A stretch of 64,000 nt of DNA from Doryteuthis pealeii. Its lineage: Eukaryota; Mollusca; Cephalopoda; Myopsida; Loliginidae. The translations under genes were made by a program, and so were the position numbers. Under the pieces are notes generated by a model. The model ran no database searches. It was not told the origin of the DNA and saw nothing but the letters and a program-made list of their open reading frames with translations. This document shows positions 35,301-39,680 of this stretch, piece by piece. The DNA lies in assembly GCA_023376005.1 (NCBI GenBank), contig CM042150.1, positions 72,097,349 through 72,161,348 of the forward strand, in the 5' to 3' direction. Within the stretch, counting starts at the first letter, position 1; each line of letters starts with the position of its first letter.

Positions 35301-37976
35301 TTTTTACCCAACACCAAAATAAAATGTTAACAATGAGAAAAATATTTTCATAAAAAATAATAAGAAACAAACCTCATTAGGTTGTGAAAACTGCTTTCAT
35401 TTTGAGAACAATTCCACAAGTCCACTGAATCAATACCATTTTTATAAATCTTCCATACTATATTTCCCAGCCAACAGACTGTCATATATGAGAAACAGCC
35501 AGCATATTTCATTGGAATTTCATTATCTACTCTGCATTTCAAAGAAAGAAAGATAAATATTGAAACAATTTGATAAGAAGATACACATTTCAATTAGGGG
35601 TGTAGTCAGGTTTTAAAATTAACAAGGTAGAGTACATAAAAAGATACTAAATAATTCTAAAATAATACTTTGATTTAAGAAATATACAGTTTTAAAAGAA
35701 GTATGCAATGATAAAATTAACATGCTTAAAGCTTCAGACATTTTATCAACACATTTTTCTTTGTTGCAAAAAATGCACCAAGGTGTTTAAATTTTATGTT
35801 ACAGTCATTGGTTCCTCAGTTCTTTCATAGCAACCCATCCAAGAAACTGAGCATACACACTGGTTCAATAAAGTCTTAAAAGTCCTCTTCCAAGGTCATT
35901 CAGTATAATATCCATTGCATAAAAACTCTTTTTCTTTAACCTTACTTTATTGGAATTTATCTGCCACACATGGGATGGCAAAATAATCCAATCATGATCA
36001 CATGATCCCCACCCCTATATCATGGACAGATTCCCTAATTCTTCCCCTTTCACCTCCAGTAGTCCAACGTTCAACATCAGACTGAAGTCATTGTAGGAGA
36101 TTGCTATAGTCACAGTGGGCCCAAGACAGCATGTTAGAAAGCAGTACCCACATCTACTTTTCCACACTGCGACCCTAAAATCATTGAGTCAACAGCCTCA
36201 AAGAAGTTCACTACTATCATTAAGCCATGTGCTGTCTAGTTACCAGGATGCAATGCCTTTACAGGTAAGTTCACAGAAATACAATATCTGCAAACCATTT
36301 TCTTGCATCTCTTTTCCTTCTTTGTACAGTAAAATTATTGTATTAACAAACTTTTCTTTTCTTCAAAAGCGGTCAACCCTATTTGTCTTTGCACACTGTG
36401 ATACTATGATTGAGGAAGAACAGGGTGAGAAAAAATAAATAAATAAATAAATAAAAATAGAATGTGTTAAAGCCCAGGCATAGGTGGATGGGTGGGTGGT
36501 TGTCCTTTTTACGAACACAAAAGATTAGGCCGTAAGGTTTAAGAGAATTGTACGGCCACCGTGAAGTTTGGCCACTTAGTGATAATATCTTTAGGCATCT
36601 AGGTATTAAAAGCAAAAAGGCTATTTTTATGAGGAAATCTTTTTTGAAAAAATTAATGGTCTAAGCATTGGAGACGCTAAGTCTGAAAAGAGAAGTAACT
36701 GCTTTAGTTTTAAGGGATAATGTTGTCTAAAAGTCAGCGTTGAATTTAAGTACCGGCCATTTGAGTGGTCCGGCCATAGAGGGGTGTAGGGGAGAATTTT
36801 ACATAAATTCAGCTAAGTCCCAAGTCTTGAGAGCAGTCAAGCAGGGACTGTGGGAATGGGATTGCAATCAGCAAAAGACTGGATCAGCAATGAAATAGAT
36901 ACAGATGAGGAGGCAAAGCATGCAATAGCTTATAGATCAAACCGCTGGGAAAACGATATTCCCTGGGCCACGACCTGAAGAAGTGTGTACCTTCAACACT
37001 GTGAACTTAGAGGTAATTAGAGGAAACTTGTAGGAGCATGCAGGATGAGAAATGTGACGTTCAACCATTCAGAAAAAAATGTTTTCTTCAGCCACATCCT
37101 AAGTGCTTTGGACCTAAGATGGTGCTTTGCCGACCACCTAGGTAATCCTTGTCGGCCACCCAGGTTATTTTGATTTTCTGACATCCCATCATATCAGATG
37201 AACATGAAGTCCATTTCTTGTGGGGAGCCACGCAAAAACTGAAGCTCATGCTTTGGGCCAGTGTAAAAAAAATGCCATCAGCATTCCTCTTTTGAGGTGT
37301 CTCGGGCACCAGGCAATAAATCCAGCCCTGTCTCTTTGAACCAAGGGGGCAGGTGTTGCCTGGGGGACGCTCCCTGGGGATCACGCAAAAAATTTGTTCA
37401 GTGGCCGAGGCTGGCCAGTTGGATTCTTCTTGATCTTTGTTAAATGCTCCAGTTTTATGATTTTTTGTGTAGCCATTACTCCCATTTGCTATTGCTGGTA
37501 AGAGAAAATTCTTTTTGTCAGATTCCAAGCATATTCCACTTTAAACAGTTTGTAAGTTTGTATATTCGTTAGTGCTTGTTGGTATTACAGTTTACCTGTA
37601 TCTTTTATATCATTCATAAATTTAATGTTTATGTGACTTCCAGTGAATAAGTTTTGATTTTTGATGGTAGTAGAGCATCGCTAAGATTGATAGCATCTAT
37701 GTGCTTATTTTGTGGTAGTAAGAAGAATGGTGAAAGGTGAAGGTCGCATACATTTTTGAGCAGCAATTTTTAGCAAATAAATTGTTGTAAATGAAAATAG
37801 AAATAAATAAAAAATGAAAAATAAAAAATAATGAACAAACAAAAATGAAAATAAATAAAAAATAAAAAATTACAAACCAACCTTTTATGACATCGGACAG
37901 GAATACAATGTTTTAGAGCTTGTGTATAACGGCCTTCTTCATTCTGTGAAGTGTCTTCTAACTCATTCATAGCCAT
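1536..37976 (-). CDS. ABCC5: ABCC5/MRP5-type ABC transporter gene, 13 exons, 3' end beyond window
   Basis: Membrane exporter of the ABCC family; the human member MRP5 exports organic anions and cyclic nucleotides using ATP. Thirteen exons (listed separately) read in order 37976 to 1536 give 508 codons with consistent phases. The product shows a short cytoplasmic N-terminus, first transmembrane domain, linker, and the Walker A loop GSIGSGKSS of NBD1. Landmarks that align to MRP5 in the same order are VDN...[60 protein letters not shown] and SFKALSDAS. Ten donors are GTAAGT or GTAAGA; three are weaker (GTTGGT, GTTTGT, GTTTCC). Vertebrate MRP5 is about 1,440 residues, so about two thirds is missing past position 1. 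ABCC5 rather than ABCC4 or ABCC1 is judged from remembered sequence. The protein lacks the extra N-terminal TMD0 of long MRPs. Confidence 0.93.
1608..2259. other. Intron 12, no recognisable content
   Basis: AT-rich intron between exons 12 and 13. I see no gene, RNA or repeat family in it. Confidence 0.6.
2260..2363 (-). CDS. ABCC5: ABCC5-like exon 12, NBD1 linker
   Basis: Acceptor TACAG. AA completes Glu, then [20 protein letters not shown] and [13 protein letters not shown], the strand before Walker A. Phase 0 end, donor GTAAGT. The linker is much shorter than the lysine-rich insert of vertebrate MRP5. Confidence 0.9.
2963..3098 (-). CDS. ABCC5: ABCC5-like exon 11, linker to NBD1
   Basis: Acceptor [20 protein letters not shown]... 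then [11 protein letters not shown], the first beta strands of NBD1 with the aromatic position that stacks on ATP (W), followed by a polar linker ending GEK and one base G. The donor GTTTCC is weak but is the one that keeps frame with exon 12. Confidence 0.85.
3099..4630. other. Intron 10, distal part, nothing recognised
   Basis: AT-rich. The short open frames here (for example 3056-3253 plus, 3515-3787 minus) are low-complexity and match nothing I know. Confidence 0.6.
4631..4867. repeat. 42-bp minisatellite, about 5.6 copies
   Basis: Repeat unit contains GTGGATGTGAGAATCTATAA and CATTCACTCTGTATAGATGA. Copies are almost identical; the first is the most diverged. Period 42 is divisible by three, so long repetitive reading frames appear on the minus strand, but they are not genes. 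It lies 158 bases downstream of exon 10. Confidence 0.95.
5025..5132 (-). CDS. ABCC5: ABCC5-like exon 10, end of TMD1
   Basis: Acceptor TGCAG, 36 codons in phase 0: [20 protein letters not shown] then [16 protein letters not shown]. It matches MRP5 AFTVVTVFNSMTFAL...SLSEASVAVDRF, the last helix of TMD1 and the exit to the NBD1 linker. Donor GTAAGT. Confidence 0.95.
5268..5320. repeat. (TA)n microsatellite
   Basis: Uninterrupted TA run directly abutting the repeat element that starts at 5321. Confidence 0.95.
5321..6198 (-). repeat. MITE-like copy of the AT-rich repeat family
   Basis: Inverted relative to the units at 53.5-55.7 kb; shared stretches include ACCAAAAATCAG and the ATTATACATAGAT region. 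Ends carry imperfect inverted repeats (AGGTATACCTAATTT at the left; AAATTGGGTATGCCT at the right), so this copy has possible termini. No coding capacity. Confidence 0.65.
6206..6261. repeat. (CA)n-(GA)n microsatellite
   Basis: Compound CA then GA run immediately right of the MITE-like copy. Confidence 0.95.
7093..8559 (-). mobile_element. Tc1/mariner-superfamily Tc1-like element
   Basis: 1,467 bp with terminal inverted repeats of about 180 bp. The left end starts CAGTAGGGAAAATAAATATT and the right end, reverse complemented, starts CAGTGGGGAAAATAAGTATT. TA flanks the left end (the right flank has mutated to CA). It interrupts the gypsy RT coding region, so it is younger than that element. The termini resemble Tc1 elements widespread in fishes (from memory). 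Confidence 0.93.
7268..8199 (-). pseudogene. Tc1 transposase, inactivated
   Basis: Starts MGKTKELS then a stop. Continues with [12 protein letters not shown] near 7920-7960 and [18 protein letters not shown] near 7430-7490, the region holding the third catalytic acidic residue (DDE). Compared with intact relatives there is a small deletion in the N-terminal DNA-binding domain and several stops and frameshifts, so no active enzyme is expected. The final 99-codon block is the best preserved. Confidence 0.9.
9561..9911. other. Intron 9 remainder, nothing recognised
   Basis: AT-rich stretch between the gypsy gag relic and exon 9. No motif seen. Confidence 0.5.
9912..10060 (-). CDS. ABCC5: ABCC5-like exon 9, TM helix 5
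   Basis: Acceptor TTCAG. AC completes Asp, then [16 protein letters not shown] and the hydrophobic [19 protein letters not shown], then DLTATQ. Phase 0 end, donor GTAAGA. Aligns with the MRP5 helix ending GFDLTAAQ. Confidence 0.95.
10267..10309. repeat. (TAA)n microsatellite, 5' flank of LINE
   Basis: About 14 AAT/TAA units directly before the LINE sequence. A second short TAA-type run occurs at 12184-12200, just after it. Confidence 0.95.
10310..12183 (+). mobile_element. 5'-truncated LINE, R4/Dong-like, in a TAA repeat
   Basis: RT motifs in order: [20 protein letters not shown] (from about 10350), [19 protein letters not shown] (10450), then [17 protein letters not shown] near 10720-10760. 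Further on are [17 protein letters not shown] (11195-11245), a CRMCG...H...C knuckle near 11560-11610, and an endonuclease-like KIVDFAV region decayed near 11850. A zinc knuckle after RT followed by a C-terminal nuclease is the layout of site-specific R2/R4-type LINEs. TAA runs on both sides fit Dong-type target choice. Multiple frameshifts. Confidence 0.75.
12184..12552. other. Intron 8, remainder
   Basis: Short TAA run (12184-12200), then AT-rich intron sequence with nothing recognised up to exon 8. Confidence 0.6.
12553..12637 (-). CDS. ABCC5: ABCC5-like exon 8
   Basis: Acceptor [25 protein letters not shown] and following codons to VQ, ending with one base G (phase 1). It matches the MRP5 segment VQKMNEVLTYIKFIKMYAW, a cytoplasmic coupling helix typical of ABCC proteins. 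Donor GTAAGT. Confidence 0.95.
12728..13699 (-). mobile_element. Mariner element with internal deletion
   Basis: Ends are inverted repeats sharing TATATAACACATCACTCAAT, and TA-type target sequence merges with the ends. The transposase on the minus strand preserves the helix-turn-helix region ([39 protein letters not shown]) and the C-terminus ([36 protein letters not shown]). The block between FLRKYVTIC and HKSIAMM, which should hold the first two catalytic Asp residues, is deleted. Lies in intron 7. Confidence 0.92.
13873..13935 (-). CDS. ABCC5: ABCC5-like exon 7 (63 bp)
   Basis: Short exon of 21 codons, [20 protein letters not shown] plus a final Arg, in phase 0. It fits exactly between exons 6 and 8 and matches the length and pattern of the MRP5 segment ...SRLTAYFRRKCVAATDER. 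Acceptor TCTAG, donor GTAAGT. Confidence 0.93.
13936..14287. other. Intron 6 sequence, nothing recognised
   Basis: The stretch just upstream of exon 7 holds its presumed branch and polypyrimidine region. A 33-bp segment near 14193-14226 resembles 15525-15557 (AGTTTATTAC..CTTGTTTTGACT). No gene seen. Confidence 0.4.
14288..14510 (+). mobile_element. Gypsy RNase H relic
   Basis: [19 protein letters not shown], then [18 protein letters not shown], typical of the end of gypsy RNase H (RE.LAVV...CERF, DHKPLE). A stop follows ERF. Continues into a degraded ML.LQ motif. Probably the same element as the integrase relic at 14945. Confidence 0.8.
14553..14940 (+). repeat. Dispersed repeat family B, copy 1 (possible solo LTR)
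   Basis: About 390 bp, sharing its whole length with 36421-36830. Common landmarks are AATAGAATGTGTTAA, GGGTGGGTGGTTGTCCTTT, TTTAAGAGAATTG.ACGGCCA and a G-rich GTGTAGGGG run near the right end. It lies between RNase H and integrase relics of one gypsy element, so it may be an insertion there. Confidence 0.7.
14945..15260 (+). mobile_element. Gypsy integrase relic
   Basis: [20 protein letters not shown] near 15065-15125, then after a frameshift [15 protein letters not shown] near 15135-15180, the linker and first catalytic Asp of a gypsy integrase. Decays into unrecognisable sequence by about 15260. Confidence 0.8.
15261..15814. other. Intron 6, repeat-like but unidentified
   Basis: Contains a CA-rich stretch (15370-15430) and AT-rich intron sequence. 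No coding signal recognised. Confidence 0.4.
15815..16135 (+). mobile_element. Mariner transposase N-terminal relic
   Basis: Fragmented reading frames give DGQARSGRP near 15910, then [34 protein letters not shown] and [12 protein letters not shown]. These are the paired helix-turn-helix region of a mariner transposase (a different lineage from the copy at 12.7-13.7 kb). Frameshifts and no catalytic part. Confidence 0.75.
16136..16993. other. Intron 6, proximal part, nothing recognised
   Basis: AT-rich, no repeat or coding family identified. Confidence 0.5.
16994..17167 (-). CDS. ABCC5: ABCC5-like exon 6, TM helices 3-4
   Basis: Acceptor AACAG, 58 codons in phase 0. [16 protein letters not shown] (MRP5: LINICSNDGQRMFEAA), then two hydrophobic stretches, [16 protein letters not shown] and [13 protein letters not shown]. 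Donor GTAAGT. Confidence 0.95.
17276..17335. repeat. (TA)n microsatellite with one interruption
   Basis: TA run broken once by TAATAT. Confidence 0.95.
18573..18643. repeat. Near-perfect 30-bp inverted repeat (hairpin)
   Basis: Left arm ATATATCTTTGATGGAATTA continuing AGTATACTTT; the right arm is its reverse complement with one mismatch in 30; spacer 11 bases. Could be the core of a small MITE or a structured RNA in intron 5. Confidence 0.85.
19165..19250 (-). CDS. ABCC5: ABCC5-like exon 5, intracellular loop
   Basis: Acceptor CATAG. GT completes Gly, then [18 protein letters not shown] and [10 protein letters not shown], the conserved cytoplasmic loop (MRP5: KNIKEKSLGE). Phase 0 end, donor GTAAGT. 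Confidence 0.95.
19251..20195. other. Intron 4, nothing recognised
   Basis: No identifiable coding or repeat family. Some stretches (19380-19660) are less AT-rich and could be degraded transposon sequence. Confidence 0.4.
20196..20359 (-). mobile_element. Candidate 3' LTR of a minus-strand gypsy relic
   Basis: On the minus strand a purine tract (GAGGAGGGAG) precedes TGTAGTATTAAATGAGG, the usual polypurine tract plus LTR start. The integrase of a gypsy element lies upstream in the same orientation. The LTR end is uncertain. Confidence 0.45.
20360..21376 (-). mobile_element. Gypsy integrase relic, minus strand
   Basis: Best block at 21185-21376: [19 protein letters not shown] followed by a CPKYA knuckle, the HHCC-type region. 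Across frameshifts downstream are pieces equivalent to the catalytic core, including a SDN-like second Asp and a PYHPQS-like motif near 20900. The C-terminus decays by about 20400. Confidence 0.8.
21470..22603 (+). mobile_element. Gypsy RT/RNase H relic, plus strand
   Basis: Frames give [20 protein letters not shown] near 21530-21595, TELKAFLGL near 21605-21630, HYDSEKE near 21790, then [20 protein letters not shown] and [12 protein letters not shown]. These are the connection and RNase H domains in order. Ends with a purine tract AAGTGGGGAGA before the LTR. Convergent with the minus-strand relic on its left. Confidence 0.85.
22604..22830 (+). mobile_element. Partial 3' LTR of the plus-strand gypsy relic
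   Basis: Starts TGTAATGTATGTAGCTACAC after a polypurine tract. Positions 22751-22818 match 20271-20338 ungapped over 68 bp with 12 differences, both ending in GCTTTTATAGCA. This could be the LTR promoter region present at each end of one element. Confidence 0.55.
22831..23326. other. Intron 4, nothing recognised
   Basis: No gene or repeat identified. Confidence 0.4.
23327..23660. mobile_element. MITE with ATTCCATGTCAAATCATCC termini
   Basis: About 334 bp. Left end AATTCCATGTCAAATCATCC; right end, reverse complemented, GGGTAATTCCATGTCAAATC. The termini resemble those of the 4.55-kb TTAA element at 46461 (GGGTCATTCCATGTCAA), suggesting a related non-autonomous family. The left GGGT is lost. 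No coding capacity. Confidence 0.75.
23661..24229. other. Intron 4, AT-rich, nothing recognised
   Basis: Between two MITE-type repeats; no motif seen. Confidence 0.4.
24230..24466. mobile_element. Partial MITE, inverted relative to the copy at 23.3 kb
   Basis: The right end GATTTGACATGGAATTACCC and about 170 bp inside it are the reverse complement of the left half of the 23327 copy (shared TTTGGGGATTGT and TTCAGAAAAATTGAA). The left terminus is not identifiable. Confidence 0.65.
24625..24772 (-). CDS. ABCC5: ABCC5-like exon 4, TM helix 2
   Basis: Acceptor TTCCAG, phase 0 start [16 protein letters not shown]. Hydrophobic segment [16 protein letters not shown] is TM helix 2, followed by TMWSMNYTT and one base G (phase 1). 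Donor GTAAGT. Confidence 0.95.
25105..25249 (-). CDS. ABCC5: ABCC5-like exon 3, TM helix 1
   Basis: Acceptor TATAG. Completes Arg, then [18 protein letters not shown] and a hydrophobic span [18 protein letters not shown], the first helix of TMD1. Ends in phase 0 at a GTAAGT donor. The LW..E....GP signature is conserved in MRP5 at the same place. Confidence 0.95.
25250..26085. other. Intron 2 sequence, short purine-rich repeat
   Basis: A GGAAGTAGGAGG / AAAAAGAAAGTAGGAGG tandem lies at 25505-25575. A stretch near 25850-26040 could be 5' sequence of the Copia element that follows, but no LTR pair was found. Confidence 0.4.
26086..27110 (+). mobile_element. Ty1/Copia gag relic
   Basis: [18 protein letters not shown] near 26140-26190, [18 protein letters not shown] near 26265-26320, [20 protein letters not shown] near 26365-26430, and TDYVI. 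This is the UBN2-type gag core of Copia elements. A degraded C-terminal knuckle region follows (143-codon open stretch 26670-27101). Stops and frameshifts throughout. Confidence 0.8.
27440..27836 (-). repeat. Left inverted repeat arm of a Penelope-like element, with tRNA-like segment
   Basis: Reverse complement of 28465-28785 apart from a local 45-bp duplication of the AATTGGACAATTCA region and an extra 50 bp. The shared core has a tRNA-like promoter: CATAGCATGGTGGATAAAGG (A-box-like) and CTGCAGGTTCACTCCTGG (B-box-like) on the minus strand. Confidence 0.85.
27840..28450 (-). mobile_element. Penelope-like element, RT end and GIY-YIG endonuclease relic
   Basis: Minus-strand frames give [20 protein letters not shown] (after one stop), [16 protein letters not shown] with substitutions, then the GIY-YIG region: [20 protein letters not shown] (GKVYIGET in intact members), [30 protein letters not shown] with changes. 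RT C-terminus followed by GIY-YIG is the Penelope layout. Several frameshifts, 5' truncated. Confidence 0.85.
28465..28785 (+). repeat. Right inverted repeat arm with tRNA-like segment
   Basis: Mirror of the left arm. Contains GCATAGTGGATAAAGGCGG and, about 50 bp later, CTGCAGGTTCAATCCTGGTC (28680-28700), a good RNA polymerase III B box. This could be a tRNA-derived SINE captured in the terminal repeat of the Penelope-like element. Confidence 0.85.
28795..29010 (-). repeat. Fragment of the AT-rich repeat family (as at 1-360)
   Basis: Reverse complement of the unit at 1-165, sharing the AATAATGAAAATTAT and TGAAATTTAA.GTAGCC stretches. Sits directly beside the Penelope right arm. Confidence 0.7.
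29011..29835. other. Intron 2, unidentified, moderate GC
   Basis: Includes a stretch at 29190-29560 with less AT and no recognisable frame, perhaps degraded transposon sequence. Confidence 0.4.
29836..31110 (-). mobile_element. Non-LTR retrotransposon ORF2 3' portion
   Basis: Minus strand. From about 31100: fingers region with [20 protein letters not shown], then [20 protein letters not shown] and [20 protein letters not shown], then the catalytic [17 protein letters not shown] box near 30570-30610. The thumb is [20 protein letters not shown] near 30310-30360, and the C-terminus [20 protein letters not shown] near 30030-30087. Frameshifts split it into at least three frames; the endonuclease is missing (5' truncated). 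The C-terminal lineage resembles LINEs abundant in invertebrates; clade not assigned. Confidence 0.92.
31111..31319. other. Intron 2, repeat-like, unidentified
   Basis: Runs of short similar phrases around AATTACCCCCC and ATTTCCCC; nothing recognised. Confidence 0.3.
31320..31605 (+). repeat. Fragment of the AT-rich repeat family
   Basis: Same orientation as 53.5-55.7 kb and inverted relative to 5870-6150. Shared: TTTTGTCTAAATC, CAATATGGC, GTGTTTACAAAATA and ACCAAAAATCAGGGAATTAT. Confidence 0.75.
31606..33720. other. Intron 2, about 2.1 kb, nothing recognised
   Basis: No coding frames of known family and no clear repeats. The phrase GTGGTAGTACCTGTTAGG near 32960 and some GC-richer segments may be degraded elements. 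Confidence 0.4.
33766..34090 (-). mobile_element. Gypsy gag relic
   Basis: 85-codon stretch on the minus strand: [20 protein letters not shown], then NCLIFAQEL and [19 protein letters not shown]. Matches the capsid-like C-terminal part of gypsy gag (FK.L.F..GL, NI.LQ...EC.R). It lies downstream of the integrase of the same orientation, which is the wrong order for one element. Confidence 0.75.
34100..34345 (-). mobile_element. Candidate LTR between integrase and gag relics
   Basis: On the minus strand GGTTGGTGGGGGAGAA (polypurine tract) is followed by TGTACTCGATATTAATCTCT. Sequence up to the gag relic is non-coding. No second copy was found, so the limits are a guess. Confidence 0.4.
34346..35230 (-). 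mobile_element. Gypsy integrase C-terminal relic
   Basis: From about 35110 on the minus strand: [40 protein letters not shown], then [20 protein letters not shown] and [28 protein letters not shown]. This is the end of the catalytic core and the C-terminal domain of an integrase, followed by the polyprotein tail and a polypurine tract. One 127-codon block is open. Confidence 0.85.
35373..35531 (-). CDS. ABCC5: ABCC5-like exon 2
   Basis: Acceptor TGCAG precedes 35531. One base completes the Arg codon, then [17 protein letters not shown]... to NLM plus AG (phase 2). It aligns with the MRP5 segment VDNAGLFSCMTFSWLS...VWSL just before TMD1. The donor is GTTTGT, non-optimal. Confidence 0.9.
35532..36420. 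other. Intron 1, unidentified
   Basis: No family recognised. 36115-36438 has an open frame of 107 codons with no motifs. Confidence 0.4.
36421..36830 (+). repeat. Dispersed repeat family B, copy 2
   Basis: Matches 14553-14940 in the same orientation. Preceded by an (AAAT)n run (36437-36456) where copy 1 has a short A run. Ends near a GAGGGGTGTAGGGGAG tract. Confidence 0.7.
36831..37530. other. Unidentified sequence with a 146-codon minus-strand frame
   Basis: The frame 37088-37528 (minus) is comparatively GC-rich and cysteine-containing ([27 protein letters not shown]) with no family I recognise. It could be a degraded transposon gag or a chance frame. Position 36840-37080 looks equally unlike intron background. 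Confidence 0.3.
37788..37870. repeat. AAAT-rich low-complexity run
   Basis: Imperfect AAATAAATAAAAAATG repeats between exon 1 donor and 37788. Confidence 0.8.
37882..37976 (-). CDS. ABCC5: ABCC5-like exon 1 (first coding exon found)
   Basis: Codes [15 protein letters not shown]... to ...VRCHK, then two bases AG that complete an Arg codon in the next exon (phase 2). The start at ATG GCT ATG has a good context (A at -3, G at +4). A plausible acceptor (ending GAAG at 37994-37995) lies 17 bases upstream, so a non-coding or additional 5' exon is expected further up. The donor is the weak GTTGGT. The segment [12 protein letters not shown] matches the MRP5 N-terminal ALKPIR region. The frame stays open upstream, so the true start is not certain. 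Confidence 0.75.
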
Positions 37977-39119
37977 TTTAATTTTCAAACCAACTTCAAA
38001 GAAAAATGTTAGAAGCAAAAAGTTAGTACATACTGAAACAAAACATAAATTATATATTATAAAAATTAAAGAAATAAAACAATACAGTTTTTCAAATATA
38101 TTCAAAAGTAGGAATATTGCCTAAGCTAAACTTCAGGTTTACAGTTACCAAATATATTGGGTTGCAGTTCTAGATTTGAAATGAATTATCCCAAATTGAT
38201 TGCCCAAATTTTTCAACTAAGTTCTAATTGTTGCATCAGTAAGTAATTACCAATGATAATAAGGATGAAAGATTAACTCAGTTGTTGTTTGTTGTTATTG
38301 GTAGAATCCTGAGTGGGGGCACCTCATTAGGGAGTTTGAATAAAGTTGTTAAACTGTTACCACATGTTTGTTGACGTTCCGAGTATCCAGACATAGAAAT
38401 TATGTTCAAAAAGAAAAAGAATGTTTAGCGAGTGTATAGGCCTGTGAGGGGTTTGATCGCCGGACTATATAAATTTCACCATAAACCTTTGGTACCGTTA
38501 ATCAATACTTATGATTTAAACAACACTACTTTGAGATGCCAAAGACTATTAATGAGACTTAGGAGATATAATCCTGTAGCCAAGTATATCCCAGAGAAAC
38601 TCTTACTAGTATCAGATGCACTGTCCAGAAATCCAATGCAAACTGATAGCACTACTGGGGAAAATGTAGAAATGTACATATAGTAAAAACTAGATGAGCT
38701 ACTAGTAGAAAATCAAAAGAAATTAATAATGCTGCACATGAGGACCAAAAACTACAGGAGGTTATCCATCTCACATTAAATTGTTGTCTTAGGAAGGAAG
38801 ATAGATTAAATGAAGGAGTTAAACCTTATTTTAATGATAGGAATTATCTATCAGTACATCAGTAAGTTTTGTTTGACCAAGATCATATAGTGATTTCACA
38901 AAATTTCAGATCAGAAATGCTACAAGCAATACACACTGGACATCTTGGATTAAATAAATGTTAAAAATGTGCAAAAATGTTGGTATGATGATCAAAATAT
39001 CATATGAAATAGCAGATTTTGTTAAAAGTTGTGAATTTTGAAACTGTCATCGCACTGCAAACTCCCTAACAATTTGCCAGACTGTGGCAACATAAATCTT
39101 AAAATTGGATGAGGAGTAT

Positions 39120-39209
39120 TATTTAGTTGTGATAGACTATTTAGTTGTGATAGACTATTTAGTTGTGATAGACTATTTAGTTGTGATAGACTATTTAGTT
39201 GTGATAGAC
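39120..39209. repeat. 18-bp tandem array, five perfect copies, inside integrase
   Basis: Unit TATTTAGTTGTGATAGAC, five identical copies, reading (YLVVID)x5 in the integrase frame. Ordinary gypsy integrases have this strand once, followed by YFS. The array is an in-frame expansion of one codon block in a dead element. Confidence 0.95.
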
Positions 39210-39254
39210 TATTTCTCCCCATTATTTTGAAATAGTGAAATTAAGTCAACATGT

Positions 39255-39598
39255 TATATACCCACTTAATCTGCTGGTTATATAATGGGGAAAGAGTAGA
39301 GGAAGTGATGAAATGTATTCTTACTTTTCTTATTTGTTCGGTTACCCTCTTCCTTTTTTTTTGGCCTGACCCTTCCTCTTGTGGACTGATTTCTTTTTTC
39401 TGTTCAGGCTGGGTGTCTGCTCATCTCTTATTTGTAATAATCAACAAGCAAGACTTTGTTGTTTTTTAGTCTTTATTACAAAGAACCCCAGCCCAAAAGA
39501 CTTTAATCGTGCGCATGTGAAGTCGGCATTTTGAGAGTGACGATCCTTAACGTCTGCTCCCACAGACTGACGACCAGAAATTGCTAACTAAACCTAAT
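39255..39598. mobile_element. Insertion 1 within the gypsy integrase
   Basis: About 345 bp with no coding similarity, flanked by integrase pieces KLSQHV and KTVITKLQNIF. Its composition (C/T-rich in the first half) differs from the gypsy sequence. Size suggests a solo LTR or MITE; the ends are not defined. Confidence 0.5.
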
Positions 39599-39680
39599 TT
39601 CCAAGTAAAACAGTAATTACAAAATTACAAAATATATTTGGTAGATGAGGAATACCGGATGAAATTGTAAGCGATAATTG

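Noticed and set aside
39120..39209. CRISPR-like array
   Set aside because: Units are contiguous 18-bp copies without spacers, in eukaryotic DNA.
39022..39222. Minus-strand frame of repeated NSLSQL
   Set aside because: Antisense reading of the 18-bp array inside the plus-strand integrase.
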